Shown here: one piece after another, positions 1 to 7,832 of the stretch
How positions within the stretch are numbered: position 1 is the stretch's first letter
Layout: each line of letters opens with the position of its first letter
NCBI GenBank assembly: GCA_029880755.1
Contig: JAOUNW010000030.1
Coordinates: forward strand, 1 to 16,489
Source of the DNA: Gammaproteobacteria bacterium
Lineage (GTDB): Bacteria > Pseudomonadota > Gammaproteobacteria > Acidiferrobacterales > SZUA-150
DNA: 16,489 nucleotides
Reading direction: 5' to 3'
The notes under the pieces: model-generated
Databases searched by the model: none
The model's input: the letters and a program-made list of their open reading frames with translations, nothing else
Told to the model about the DNA's origin: nothing
Translations under genes and position numbers: made by a program

Positions 1-585
1 TGCCGGCGTCTGGCCGATGCCTTTGGTAGCGAGTTGTTGCTGGAGCAGCCGGAGGAGAATCCATTCCTTGAACGTTTTTATCATTCGCGCAAACACTACG
101 CCTTGCCGACCCAGCTGTTTTTCCTGTTCCAGCGGGCCCGTCAGATTGAGCAGCTAAAACAGGGAGACATGTTCCGGCCGGGATATGTCTCCGATTTTAT
201 GTTGGAGAAGGATAGCCTGTTTGCCCGTGCTAACCTGGATGACGATGAGCTGAGATTGTATGAACAGGTTTATTCTCAGTTGCGCCTGGATTTACCCCGG
301 CCCGATCTTGTGATTTATCTGCAGGCACCGGCAGAGATTTTAGCCAGCCGTATTCAGCGGCGCGGAATTGAGTATGAACGTTTTGTCGATCATGAGTATC
401 TGAACCGGCTAGTGGAGGCGTACACCCGGTTTTTTTACCAATATACTGAAGCACCATTGCTGATAGTGAATGCGTCTGACATCAATCTGGTGGATAATGA
501 CAAGGACTTTCAGGTGCTGCTGGATCATATTGGAACCATCAAAAGCGGCAGACATTTCTTTAACCCCTTATCACACGCATCATGA
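1..585 (+). CDS. Deoxynucleoside kinase (dNK/dGK-dCK family), 3' part
   Basis: The reading frame is open from base 1, so the gene starts upstream and only its last 194 residues are visible. It should phosphorylate a deoxynucleoside (deoxyadenosine, deoxyguanosine or deoxycytidine) to the 5'-monophosphate for nucleotide salvage in the cytoplasm. The P-loop lies outside the window. Visible family features are the LLLEQPEENPFLERFY segment after the P-loop, ARQIEQLKQG, a YVSDFMLEKDSLFA segment and an arginine-rich LID-like stretch SRIQRRGIEYE. The first in-frame methionine-like start (base 34) falls inside the conserved core and is not a real start. The stop overlaps the panB start by four bases (ATGA), which suggests translational coupling. 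In related bacteria a kinase of this type sits between folK and panB. The family call is secure; the substrate cannot be decided from this fragment. Confidence 0.85.
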   Translation, partial: CRRLADAFGSELLLEQPEENPFLERFYHSRKHYALPTQLFFLFQRARQIEQLKQGDMFRPGYVSDFMLEKDSLFARANLDDDELRLYEQVYSQLRLDLPRPDLVIYLQAPAEILASRIQRRGIEYERFVDHEYLNRLVEAYTRFFYQYTEAPLLIVNASDINLVDNDKDFQVLLDHIGTIKSGRHFFNPLSHAS

Positions 586-1382
586 GTAAAACCGTTACCG
601 TCGCCACGCTCAAGGAAATGAAAAAACAGGGAGAGAAAATCGCCTGCCTGACCGCCTACGACTACAGTTTTGCCAGTTTGATTGATGACGCCGGTATGGA
701 TTTGATTATGGTGGGAGATTCGCTGGGTATGGTTATGCAGGGCTACGACAGCACCATCCCGGTTACTCTGGAAGACATGGCGTACCATAGCCGATGTGTT
801 GCCAACGGGGTAATGCGCGCGTTACTTGTTGTTGATCTGCCTTTTATGAGCTACCAGATTGATCGTGAACAGGCGCTGGAAAGTGCAGGTATGCTTATGA
901 AAGAGGGCGATGCACAAATGGTAAAACTGGAGGGCGGCGCACCCATGGTGGAAACTGTCCATTTTTTGGTGGAGCGTGGTGTGCCGGTATGCGCACATCT
1001 GGGTTTAACGCCGCAGTCGGTACACCAGCTGGGTGGCTACCGAGTTCAGGGTAAGGAAGCGGATTCGGCTCAGCGCATACTGGATGATGCAAGGTCCCTG
1101 GAGCAGGCTGGCGCTGGCGCATTGGTGTTGGAGGCTGTGCCGGCAAGTCTTGCGAAAGAAATTACCAACGCCTTAACTATCCCAACCATTGGTATTGGTG
1201 CTGGGGTGGACTGCGATGGCCAGATTTTGGTGTTGCAGGATATGCTGGGTATATATCCGCGGCCCAGCCCTAAATTTTCAAAAAACTTTATGCAAGGCTG
1301 TGACAGCATCGGGCAGGCCATCAAGAATTATATTGGTGCCGTAAAACAAAAAACATTTCCGGCTGCTGAGCACAGTTTCTAA
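582..1382 (+). CDS. panB: 3-methyl-2-oxobutanoate hydroxymethyltransferase
   Basis: PanB transfers a hydroxymethyl group from 5,10-methylene-tetrahydrofolate to 2-oxoisovalerate, giving ketopantoate, the first committed step of pantothenate synthesis. The protein has 266 residues, the usual length. The signature VGDSLGMV carries Asp46 and VVDLPF carries Asp85; with Glu117 in KLEGG these match the Mg-binding set of the family. Lys115 sits beside the substrate site, and Glu184 in VLEAVP fits the catalytic glutamate. The ATG is set by the four-base overlap with the upstream kinase gene. No clear Shine-Dalgarno precedes it, so translation probably depends on ribosomes finishing the kinase. panC follows after five bases. 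Product assignment is very secure. Confidence 0.97.
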   Translation: MSKTVTVATLKEMKKQGEKIACLTAYDYSFASLIDDAGMDLIMVGDSLGMVMQGYDSTIPVTLEDMAYHSRCVANGVMRALLVVDLPFMSYQIDREQALESAGMLMKEGDAQMVKLEGGAPMVETVHFLVERGVPVCAHLGLTPQSVHQLGGYRVQGKEADSAQRILDDARSLEQAGAGALVLEAVPASLAKEITNALTIPTIGIGAGVDCDGQILVLQDMLGIYPRPSPKFSKNFMQGCDSIGQAIKNYIGAVKQKTFPAAEHSF

Positions 1383-1387
1383 TTTTT

Positions 1388-2248
1388 ATGGTTGTCATCG
1401 AATCCATCAGCGATCTCAGGGCGCGCATTACCGAATTGCGGGCGCTGAAAAAGACCATCGCGTTTGTTCCCTCCATGGGTAATTTGCACGCCGGTCATTT
1501 AAAGTTGGTGAAAGTTGCGCGCGGCCATGCAGACTTTGTAGTGTGCAGTATATTTGTCAATCCTATGCAGTTCGGTGCCAGCGAAGATTTATCCGGCTAT
1601 CCCCGCACACCGGAGCAGGATCGGACGGTACTTGAGTCAGAAGGCGCCGACATGTTGTTCATGCCGACGGTGGAGGCCATTTACCCCCGAGGCATGGCGG
1701 CTCAGACATTTGTTGAGGTACCGGGGGTTAGCGATATGTTATGTGGCAAATCACGACCGGGCCATTTTCGTGGTGTTACAACTGTGGTCAATCGTTTGTT
1801 TAATCTGGTCCAGCCACATGTTGCCGTATTTGGTAAAAAAGACTATCAGCAGTTGTTTATCATCAAATTGATGGTGCAGGATCTGGGTATGCCTGTCGAT
1901 ATCATTGGTGTCGATACCGTACGCGAAACAGATGGCCTGGCCATGAGCTCTCGCAATCAGTACTTAACCAAAGATCAGCGGGCTATCGCACCCCACTTGT
2001 ACGAGACCCTGCAGTCACTGCGCGATCAAATAATTGCTCAAGGTGCTTTTTCTCCCAAGATGGAACAGGATACCGCTGTGGTGTTGTCAGCCCAGGGGTT
2101 CGAGCCGGATTATGTCAGGGTATGTCGCCAGCGGGATCTGGCCCCTGCTACCAAAGAGGACAAGGATCTGGTGATTCTGGTGGCGGCCCGGCTGGGAAAA
2201 GCACGATTAATCGATAATTTGGAGATGACCTTGAAACACGCTCACTAA
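1388..2248 (+). CDS. panC: Pantothenate synthetase
   Basis: PanC is the ATP-dependent ligase joining pantoate and beta-alanine through a pantoyl-adenylate intermediate, the last step to pantothenate. The protein has 286 residues, normal for the family. The nucleotidyltransferase HxGH motif is His34-Ala-Gly-His37 in PSMGNLHAGH. The family usually has Thr where this protein has Ser29, a conservative change. KSRPGHFRGV (pantoate site), FGKKDYQQ and SSRNQYL (KMSKS-like region) are all present. The start lies five bases after the panB stop with no Shine-Dalgarno, so coupling to panB is likely. The N-terminus aligns well with known PanC starts. Product assignment is very secure. Confidence 0.97.
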   Translation: MVVIESISDLRARITELRALKKTIAFVPSMGNLHAGHLKLVKVARGHADFVVCSIFVNPMQFGASEDLSGYPRTPEQDRTVLESEGADMLFMPTVEAIYPRGMAAQTFVEVPGVSDMLCGKSRPGHFRGVTTVVNRLFNLVQPHVAVFGKKDYQQLFIIKLMVQDLGMPVDIIGVDTVRETDGLAMSSRNQYLTKDQRAIAPHLYETLQSLRDQIIAQGAFSPKMEQDTAVVLSAQGFEPDYVRVCRQRDLAPATKEDKDLVILVAARLGKARLIDNLEMTLKHAH

Positions 2249-2264
2249 TCCCCAAAATATGTCG

Positions 2265-2270
2265 TATACT
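2265..2270 (+). promoter_or_regulatory. Possible -10 element for panD
   Basis: TATACT lies 33 bases before the panD start, in the 55-base gap after panC. It matches the sigma-70 -10 consensus at five of six positions, but no convincing -35 hexamer sits at normal spacing. panD may have its own promoter as well as read-through from panBC. Confidence 0.3.
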
Positions 2271-2303
2271 AGCGCCATTATATAGCTGACTAACCCCGGA
2301 TCC

Positions 2304-2684
2304 ATGCAAAGAACCCTGCTCAAATCAAAATTACATCGTGTTACCGTCACCCACTCTGAAGTGGACTACGAAGGCTCTGTCGCCATTGATGACAAGCTGC
2401 TGACAGCGGCTGATATCTATGAGTATGAGCGCTTGGAGGTGTACAACATCACCAATGGTGAACGTTTCAGCACCTATGCTATTCGTGCTGAGGCTGGCTC
2501 TGGCATTATTTCGGTAAACGGCGCCGCCGCGCATAAGGCTGACCCGGGTGACATTATTATTATCTGTACTTATGCCACCATGGATGAAAAGGAATTGGCC
2601 AGCTTCAAACCGCGTCTGGTTTACGTTGACGAGAATAATCAGATTCAGAAAGTACGCCATGCCATTCCCGTGCAGGCGGCATAA
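2304..2684 (+). CDS. panD: Aspartate 1-decarboxylase precursor
   Basis: PanD decarboxylates L-aspartate to beta-alanine, the second substrate of PanC. The proenzyme cleaves itself between Gly24 and Ser25, and the new serine becomes the pyruvoyl cofactor. The cleavage motif DYEGSVAID is intact, so a beta chain of 24 residues and an alpha chain of 102 residues are expected. Lys9 (LKSKLH), the NITNGERF segment and the NGAAAHKADPGDIIII core match the family. Total length is 126 residues, as usual. A weak GGA lies only three bases from the ATG. The gene is convergent with a minus-strand hypothetical ORF and I see no clear terminator in the 51 bases between them. Confidence 0.97.
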   Translation: MQRTLLKSKLHRVTVTHSEVDYEGSVAIDDKLLTAADIYEYERLEVYNITNGERFSTYAIRAEAGSGIISVNGAAAHKADPGDIIIICTYATMDEKELASFKPRLVYVDENNQIQKVRHAIPVQAA

Positions 2685-2735
2685 TCATAAAAGCATATTT
2701 TTACCGAGTAGGTTCTAAAGCAGGAATATTTGTTG

Positions 2736-3155
2736 TCAGGCCAGCGATTGATCGCCAACCATGACCCGGTTAAGAGTCTTGGCTAACTCACGGTCAAAAC
2801 CAAATGTTCCACACCACTTTCCTTTCTTGAAATCAATCTCCAGCCAGTCCGGTACAAAGTGTTTTATATCGGCAACCAGCGGGTAGTCCGAGGCCTCCGC
2901 ACCGTTGTCGATATCGTCAAAGCTGCAGGTCTTGGCATACTTTACTGTTTTGAAAATTGTGTAGAGGTTGTCGGTAATTTGCACTGCATCTTTTGGTACA
3001 TCCTCTTTAAACCATACACGCTTGGCCAACATACATCCGAATATGAGATTGATGTCAGCCAGTAGAGGGTTTGTGACAGTCCCTAGTGCGAGTTCGGCCT
3101 CATTGGTAATGGCTGCGCGGACAGGCCTGCCGTGAAGATAAATTACCGTTACCAT
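2736..3155 (-). CDS. Hypothetical protein, 139 residues
   Basis: I do not recognise this protein. The frame runs open upstream through a tRNA gene, but the real start is the ATG at 3155, preceded by GGAG at suitable spacing. The product is soluble-looking, with no signal peptide or membrane segment. It has a beta-rich N-terminus (MVTVIYLHGRPV), a helical middle and a conserved-looking C-terminal stretch with tryptophans (PDWLEIDF, GKWCGTFGF). Cysteines occur at residues 41, 77 and 115, with no metal-site pattern. It begins 33 bases after tRNA-Leu on the same strand with no terminator or obvious promoter between, so it may be transcribed from the tRNA promoter. The good ribosome site and normal composition suggest a real gene. 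Confidence 0.7.
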   Translation of the reverse strand: MVTVIYLHGRPVRAAITNEAELALGTVTNPLLADINLIFGCMLAKRVWFKEDVPKDAVQITDNLYTIFKTVKYAKTCSFDDIDNGAEASDYPLVADIKHFVPDWLEIDFKKGKWCGTFGFDRELAKTLNRVMVGDQSLA

Positions 3156-3188
3156 TTTTTGCTCCACGGGACATACCCAATTAAACAA

Positions 3189-3275
3189 TGGTACCGAGGG
3201 CCGGAATCGAACCGGCACGGTGTCACCACCACCAGATTTTGAGTCTGGCGCGTCTACCAGTTCCGCCACCCCGGC
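3189..3275 (-). tRNA. tRNA-Leu(CAA)
   Basis: The minus strand folds into an 87-nt class II tRNA. Acceptor strands are GCCGGGG and CCTCGGT, followed by discriminator A and an encoded CCA. The D arm is closed by GCG/CGC with the GGTAGA loop. The anticodon stem CCAGA/TCTGG encloses loop CTCAAAA, giving anticodon CAA at 3239-3241, which reads UUG. The variable arm is 15 nt with a GGTG/CACC stem. The T arm is GCCGG-TTCGATT-CCGGC. One oddity is that base 1 (G) pairs with U72 as a wobble instead of the usual G-C. Identity is secure. Confidence 0.97.
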
Positions 3276-3288
3276 AAAGTGGGCGGCA

Positions 3289-3318
3289 AGTATAGCGAGT
3301 CCTTCCTGTCCATAACAA
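3289..3318 (-). promoter_or_regulatory. Promoter of tRNA-Leu (and the ORF behind it)
   Basis: On the minus strand, TTGTTA (3313-3318) is separated by 18 bases from TATACT (3289-3294). The predicted start is around 3282, about seven bases before the mature tRNA 5' end. The bases after the -10 are GC-rich (TGCCGCCC), a discriminator of the kind typical for stable-RNA promoters under stringent control. Matches are four of six and five of six to sigma-70 consensus. Confidence 0.6.
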
Positions 3319-3329
3319 GACCGGGCTTG

Positions 3330-3338
3330 TGGTAATCT
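3330..3338 (+). promoter_or_regulatory. Putative extended -10 promoter of queA
   Basis: TGG followed directly by TAATCT fits the TGn extended -10 pattern, which can work without a good -35 (none is seen). Its predicted start point is about 3345, only a few bases before the queA ATG at 3348. The queA mRNA would therefore be leaderless or nearly so. This agrees with the absence of a Shine-Dalgarno there. Confidence 0.4.
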
Positions 3339-3347
3339 TGGCCGCCC

Positions 3348-4379
3348 ATGCGAAAGTCCGATTTTTATTACGATTTACCGGAATCCCTGATTGCCCAGCG
3401 GCCGGCAGAACCGCGCTCGGCCAGCCGTTTGTTGTGTCTCAACGGGGGTAACGGAGAGATCGAGGATCGTCAATTCCGTGACTTGCCGCAATTATTGAAG
3501 GCAGGCGATTTACTGGTGTTTAACGATACCCGGGTAATACCGGCCCGCCTGTTTGGTAAAAAGCAAACCGGCGGCAATATCGAAGTCGTGATTGAGCGAT
3601 TCTTGCCCGAGCAACATACCCTGGCGATGGTACGTGCTAGTAAATCTCCCAAGCCGGGTCAACGCCTGATCCTGGAAAATACGTTGGTAGCGGAGGTCAT
3701 CGGCCGCAGGGGGGATTTATTCGAATTGAAATTTGAAACTGACTCGTTAATGGTTGCCCTTGATGAAGTGGGACACATTCCGTTGCCGCCATATATCGAA
3801 CGTATGGATGAGGCCTTTGATCGGGAACGCTACCAAACCGTTTTTGCGCAAACCCCCGGAGCGGCTGCGGCGCCGACGGCGGGCCTGCACTTTGATGCGA
3901 CCATATTAGCCGCTCTGCGAGATAAGGGAATCAACACGGCGTTTATTACGTTACATGTGGGAGCCGGGACATTTCAGCCCATGCGTGTGGAGTCCCTGGT
4001 GGATCACACGATGCATAGCGAGGTCATCCAGGTAAACGCGCAAGTCTGTCAGCAAATTGCCAATACCCGCGCACGGGGAGGCCAGATCGTCGCCGTGGGG
4101 ACTACCGTAGTGCGGGCGTTGGAGACGGCCGCAGATAAAGATGGCAAGGTGAGCCCTTTTGAAGGCGAGACCAGTATATTCATCTATCCTGGTTATCGTT
4201 TTAAAACCATCGATGCGCTGATTACGAATTTCCATTTACCTGAATCCACGCTGCTAATGTTAGTCTGTGCCTTTGCCGGTAAAGATAATGTTTTAAATGC
4301 CTATGGTCATGCGGTAGAAAAACAGTATCGTTTTTTCAGTTATGGCGATGCCATGTTTATCCTGCCAAAGAAAGAATAA
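3348..4379 (+). CDS. queA: S-adenosylmethionine:tRNA ribosyltransferase-isomerase
   Basis: QueA moves the ribosyl part of S-adenosylmethionine onto 7-aminomethyl-7-deazaguanine already placed in tRNA, forming epoxyqueuosine. The protein has 343 residues, typical for the family. Family features are the N-terminal SDFYYDLPESLIAQRP, LLVFNDTRVIPARL, GHIPLPPYIER, RYQTVFA, GAAAAPTAGLHF, TLHVGAGTFQP and TNFHLPESTLLMLV near the C-terminus. The ATG fits known QueA N-termini, but only GC-rich sequence precedes it and there is no ribosome site. It is the first gene of an operon with tgt 14 bases downstream, so two successive queuosine steps are made together. Confidence 0.97.
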   Translation: MRKSDFYYDLPESLIAQRPAEPRSASRLLCLNGGNGEIEDRQFRDLPQLLKAGDLLVFNDTRVIPARLFGKKQTGGNIEVVIERFLPEQHTLAMVRASKSPKPGQRLILENTLVAEVIGRRGDLFELKFETDSLMVALDEVGHIPLPPYIERMDEAFDRERYQTVFAQTPGAAAAPTAGLHFDATILAALRDKGINTAFITLHVGAGTFQPMRVESLVDHTMHSEVIQVNAQVCQQIANTRARGGQIVAVGTTVVRALETAADKDGKVSPFEGETSIFIYPGYRFKTIDALITNFHLPESTLLMLVCAFAGKDNVLNAYGHAVEKQYRFFSYGDAMFILPKKE

Positions 4380-4393
4380 GAGAAGATCGATCA

Positions 4394-5539
4394 ATGGAAT
4401 TCGAGTTATTGCATACCGATAACGATGCCCGGCGCGGGCGCATGGTGTTTGAACGTGGGGTGGTGGACACGCCGGCGTTTATGCCGGTGGGTACCTATGC
4501 CACGGTCAAGGCTATGACCCCGGAAGAGGTGAAGACCACCGGTGCCCAGATTATTTTAGGTAATACCTTTCATTTAATGCTGCGTCCGGGCACTGACATC
4601 ATAAACTTGCATGGCGACTTGCACGGGTTTATGCACTGGGATGGCCCCATCCTGACTGACTCCGGCGGGTTTCAGGTGTGGAGTCTGGGAAAGCTCCGGA
4701 AAATCACGGAAAAAGGGGTGCACTTTCAGTCGCCGGTGGATGGCGCCAGGATTTTTTTGGGGCCGGAAGAATCCATGGCGGTTCAACGGGCGCTGGGAGC
4801 GGACATCGTTATGATCTTTGATGAATGCACCCCCCACCCGGCAACCGAACCCGAGGCCCGGGCCTCCATGGAACTGTCCCTGCGTTGGGCCGAGCGCAGC
4901 AAAGCTGCCCATGCCGATAACCCGGCTGCGTTGTTCGGTATTATCCAAGGCGGTATGTACGAGCACTTGCGCGACATATCCCTGACAGGTCTGAAGCAGA
5001 TTGGCTTTGACGGTTATGCCATCGGTGGTCTGTCAGTGGGTGAGTCCAAGCTGGATATGTTTCGTATTCTCTCCCATACCGCACCCCAGATGCCGGAGGA
5101 CAAGCCGCGGTATCTCATGGGCGTGGGCACCCCAGAGGATCTGGTAGAGGCTGTGCGCCGGGGGATTGATATGTTTGATTGCGTCATGCCTACCCGTAAT
5201 GCCCGGAACGGCTGGCTGTTTACCAGTGAAGGCGAGGTCAAAATCCGCAATGGCCAGTATGCCCGGGATACTGGGCCAGTGGATCCTCGATGTGACTGCT
5301 ATACCTGCAAAAACTATAGCCGGGCGTACCTTCGGCACTTGTACCGGTCTGGGGAAATCCTGGCCTCCCGGCTTAATACCATTCATAACTTAAGCTATTA
5401 CCAGGGCCTGATGCGTGGCCTACGCCAGGCCATTGAAACGAAAACACTGGATGATTTTGTCCAGAAGTTTTATGGTATGCGCCCCGTGAGGGAGCGCTCA
5501 CCGGAAGACAGCGCAGTTTCTCAAACCCCGGAAAAGTGA
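4394..5539 (+). CDS. tgt: tRNA-guanine transglycosylase
   Basis: Tgt exchanges guanine-34 of the GUN-anticodon tRNAs (Asp, Asn, His, Tyr) for preQ1, the step before QueA. The protein has 381 residues, as expected. Asp89 in LTDSGGFQV is the general acid/base, and Asp262 in FDCVMPTRNARNG corresponds to the nucleophile. The zinc site is Cys300, Cys302, Cys305 (CDCYTC) and His331. GIIQGG and GYAIGGLSVGE line the substrate pocket. A purine-rich AGAGAAGA precedes the ATG. It lies between queA and yajC, the usual gammaproteobacterial order. Confidence 0.98.
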   Translation: MEFELLHTDNDARRGRMVFERGVVDTPAFMPVGTYATVKAMTPEEVKTTGAQIILGNTFHLMLRPGTDIINLHGDLHGFMHWDGPILTDSGGFQVWSLGKLRKITEKGVHFQSPVDGARIFLGPEESMAVQRALGADIVMIFDECTPHPATEPEARASMELSLRWAERSKAAHADNPAALFGIIQGGMYEHLRDISLTGLKQIGFDGYAIGGLSVGESKLDMFRILSHTAPQMPEDKPRYLMGVGTPEDLVEAVRRGIDMFDCVMPTRNARNGWLFTSEGEVKIRNGQYARDTGPVDPRCDCYTCKNYSRAYLRHLYRSGEILASRLNTIHNLSYYQGLMRGLRQAIETKTLDDFVQKFYGMRPVRERSPEDSAVSQTPEK

Positions 5540-5576
5540 ACGCTTGACGGTTAAATTAGAATTTTAGGAAGGCATA

Positions 5577-5918
5577 ATGAGTTTCTTTATATCTGAAGCG
5601 TTGGCGGAAGGCGCTGCTGCGGCAGGTAACGCACCGCCGCCCAGTCCATTTGGCAGTTTTATTATGTTGGGCGTTTTATTTGCCCTGTTTTATTTTTTGC
5701 TTATCCGGCCGCAAGCCAAACGTGCCAAAGAGCATCGGGCCATGGTGGATGCGGTGGCCAAGGGCGACGAAGTGGTAACCAATGGGGGTATGTTATGCCG
5801 CGTGACCCAGGTGGGAGAGCAATTTCTCACTGTCGAGGTAGCGGATGGTGTATCGCTAAAAATCCAGAAGCAGGCAGTACAGTCTGTGATGCCCAAAGGC
5901 ACAATAAAATCCGCATAA
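5577..5918 (+). CDS. yajC: Sec translocase accessory subunit YajC
   Basis: YajC is a small inner-membrane protein that associates with SecD-SecF and the SecYEG channel. The 113-residue product has a short alanine- and proline-rich N-terminus, a single membrane segment at about residues 26-45 (SFIMLGVLFALFYFLLI) and the conserved RPQAKRAKEH just after it. A cytoplasmic domain follows with KGDEVVTNGGMLCRVTQV. A strong AGGAAGG ribosome site lies ahead of the ATG. It follows tgt by 37 bases and precedes secD by 22, so it is read as part of the same operon. Confidence 0.96.
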   Translation: MSFFISEALAEGAAAAGNAPPPSPFGSFIMLGVLFALFYFLLIRPQAKRAKEHRAMVDAVAKGDEVVTNGGMLCRVTQVGEQFLTVEVADGVSLKIQKQAVQSVMPKGTIKSA

Positions 5919-5940
5919 GAATAAGAAAGAAGATCTGTTC

Positions 5941-7824
5941 ATGAATCAGTACCCGCTCTGGAAATATATTCTGATCCTGTTTGTATTGGTGATCGGCGGT
6001 ATCTATTCCCTGCCCAACTTGTATGGAGAAGATCCGGCAGTACAGATTTCCGGCAGCCGCAGCGCCAAGGTAACCGCTGCCACTCTGGAAAATGTTCAAC
6101 AGCAATTAAAGGATGCCGAGATTGAAGTGTTGGGCGCCGTGCTGGATGACAATGGTATTAAAGTCAGACTAAAGAGTACCAGCAGCCAGTTGAAGGCGCG
6201 TGATTTGCTTCAGAGTAAATTAGGTGATGCCTACACGGTTGCATTAAACCTGGTACCGGCGACTCCAGTATGGCTGGATTTCTTTGATGCCAAACCTATG
6301 TACCTGGGACTGGATTTGCGTGGTGGTGTCCACTTTCTGATGGAAGTGGACATGAAGACGGTTATTGATAAAGCGCTGAATTCCTACACCGAGGATATGC
6401 GCCGCACTATGCGCGAAGAGAAGATTCGTTATAGGGCGGTAAGGTTGTTAGCTAGCGGTGTTCTTGAGGCGGAATTCCAGGACGAGGAGACGCGCGACAA
6501 GGGCGAACGCGTTATTAAGGACGAGTTGCGTGATCTGGAGGTAACGACCTCGCAGCGCGGTGACCTGTTTCTGGTTACAGCGGCCATGAAAGAAAGTGCG
6601 GTAATGGAAAAACAGCGTTTTGCCATTGAGCAGAACATGACCTCACTGCGCAATCGAGTTAATGAGTTGGGTGTGGCTGAACCCATTATTCAGCAGCAGG
6701 GCCAGGATCGCATTGTTGTGCAACTCCCTGGTGTGCAGGATACGGCTAAGGCCAAGGAAATTCTGGGTCGTACCGCTACGCTGGATTTTCGGATGGTAGA
6801 TGAGGAACACGATCCTGTTGCCGCCATGAGCGGCCGCGTACCGGCAGGCTCCCAGCTTTATAAAATGCGCAACGGCGTTCCGATTCTGCTTAAGAAGCAA
6901 TCCATTTATTCAGGCGATAATATTGTTGACGCTGCTCCGGGGTTTGATAGTCTGAATAACACGCCTATTGTATCTATTACACTCGACTCTCGTGGTGCCG
7001 CAATCAATCAGAAGATTACCGGGAAAAATATTAATAAACGCATGGCAGTGGTTTATATCGAAATCAAAACCGAAACCAAGCGTGACAAGGACGGAAATCC
7101 GATACTGGATGAGCAGGGCAAGGAAATCAAGGTCAAACGGCGCGTAGAAGAAGTGATTACGGCGCCAGTGATCCGGGCTCAGCTGGGCAAACGTTACCAG
7201 ATTGAGGGGCTGGACAGCGTGGAAGAGGCCAATGACCTGTCATTGCTATTGCGCGCAGGTGCCCTGGCTGCCCCTATCGATATTGTCGAGGAACGAACCA
7301 TTGGCCCAAGTCTGGGTCAGGATAATATCGATCAGGGATTTACTTCGATTCTGATCGGGTTCGCGGCAATTTTTGTTTTTATGATTATCTACTACAGTAG
7401 ATTCGGCCTGATTGCCAATTCGGCGCTCTTGTTAAATGTGGTTCTGCTTGTGGCGGTGTTATCCATTTTTCAGGCCACCTTAACATTGCCCGGTATTGCC
7501 GGAATACTGTTAACGGTCGGTATGGCGGTAGATGCCAACGTATTGATCTTTGAGCGCATCCGGGAAGAAATCCGTAATGGTAGTACGCCCCAGGCGAGTA
7601 TTCATGCGGGTTACGCCAAAGCACTGAGCACCATTGCGGATGCCAACATTACCACGCTTATTGCTGCCATTATGTTATTTAACTTTGGCACCGGTCCAAT
7701 CAAGGGATTCGCCATCACTTTAAGTATCGGCATCCTGACATCCATGTTTACGGCAATTTTTGCTGCCCGCGGTCTCACCAATAAATTATACGGTGGCCGT
7801 TCACTGAAGAAATTACCGATTTAG
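5941..7824 (+). CDS. secD: Protein translocase subunit SecD
   Basis: SecD, with SecF, uses the proton gradient to help complete export of proteins through SecYEG. The product has 627 residues, a normal size for proteobacteria. A membrane anchor lies at residues 8-24, followed by a large periplasmic region with the signature GLDLRGGVHFLMEV at about 123-136 and RNRVNELGVAEPIIQQQGQDRI. Five membrane helices close the protein from about residue 455. They include GMAVDANVLIFERIREE, the family motif with the conserved Asp. The charged stretch around residues 376-400 (KRDKDGNPILDEQGKE) is common in proteobacterial SecD. secF begins eight bases after the stop. Confidence 0.98.
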   Translation: MNQYPLWKYILILFVLVIGGIYSLPNLYGEDPAVQISGSRSAKVTAATLENVQQQLKDAEIEVLGAVLDDNGIKVRLKSTSSQLKARDLLQSKLGDAYTVALNLVPATPVWLDFFDAKPMYLGLDLRGGVHFLMEVDMKTVIDKALNSYTEDMRRTMREEKIRYRAVRLLASGVLEAEFQDEETRDKGERVIKDELRDLEVTTSQRGDLFLVTAAMKESAVMEKQRFAIEQNMTSLRNRVNELGVAEPIIQQQGQDRIVVQLPGVQDTAKAKEILGRTATLDFRMVDEEHDPVAAMSGRVPAGSQLYKMRNGVPILLKKQSIYSGDNIVDAAPGFDSLNNTPIVSITLDSRGAAINQKITGKNINKRMAVVYIEIKTETKRDKDGNPILDEQGKEIKVKRRVEEVITAPVIRAQLGKRYQIEGLDSVEEANDLSLLLRAGALAAPIDIVEERTIGPSLGQDNIDQGFTSILIGFAAIFVFMIIYYSRFGLIANSALLLNVVLLVAVLSIFQATLTLPGIAGILLTVGMAVDANVLIFERIREEIRNGSTPQASIHAGYAKALSTIADANITTLIAAIMLFNFGTGPIKGFAITLSIGILTSMFTAIFAARGLTNKLYGGRSLKKLPI

Positions 7825-7832
7825 ATACCCAT

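Noticed and set aside
3156..3269. N-terminal 38 residues (MAELVDAPDSKSGG...) of a longer minus-strand ORF
   Set aside because: This is translation of the tRNA-Leu gene plus spacer, a known annotation artefact. The real start is the ATG at 3155 with its own GGAG.
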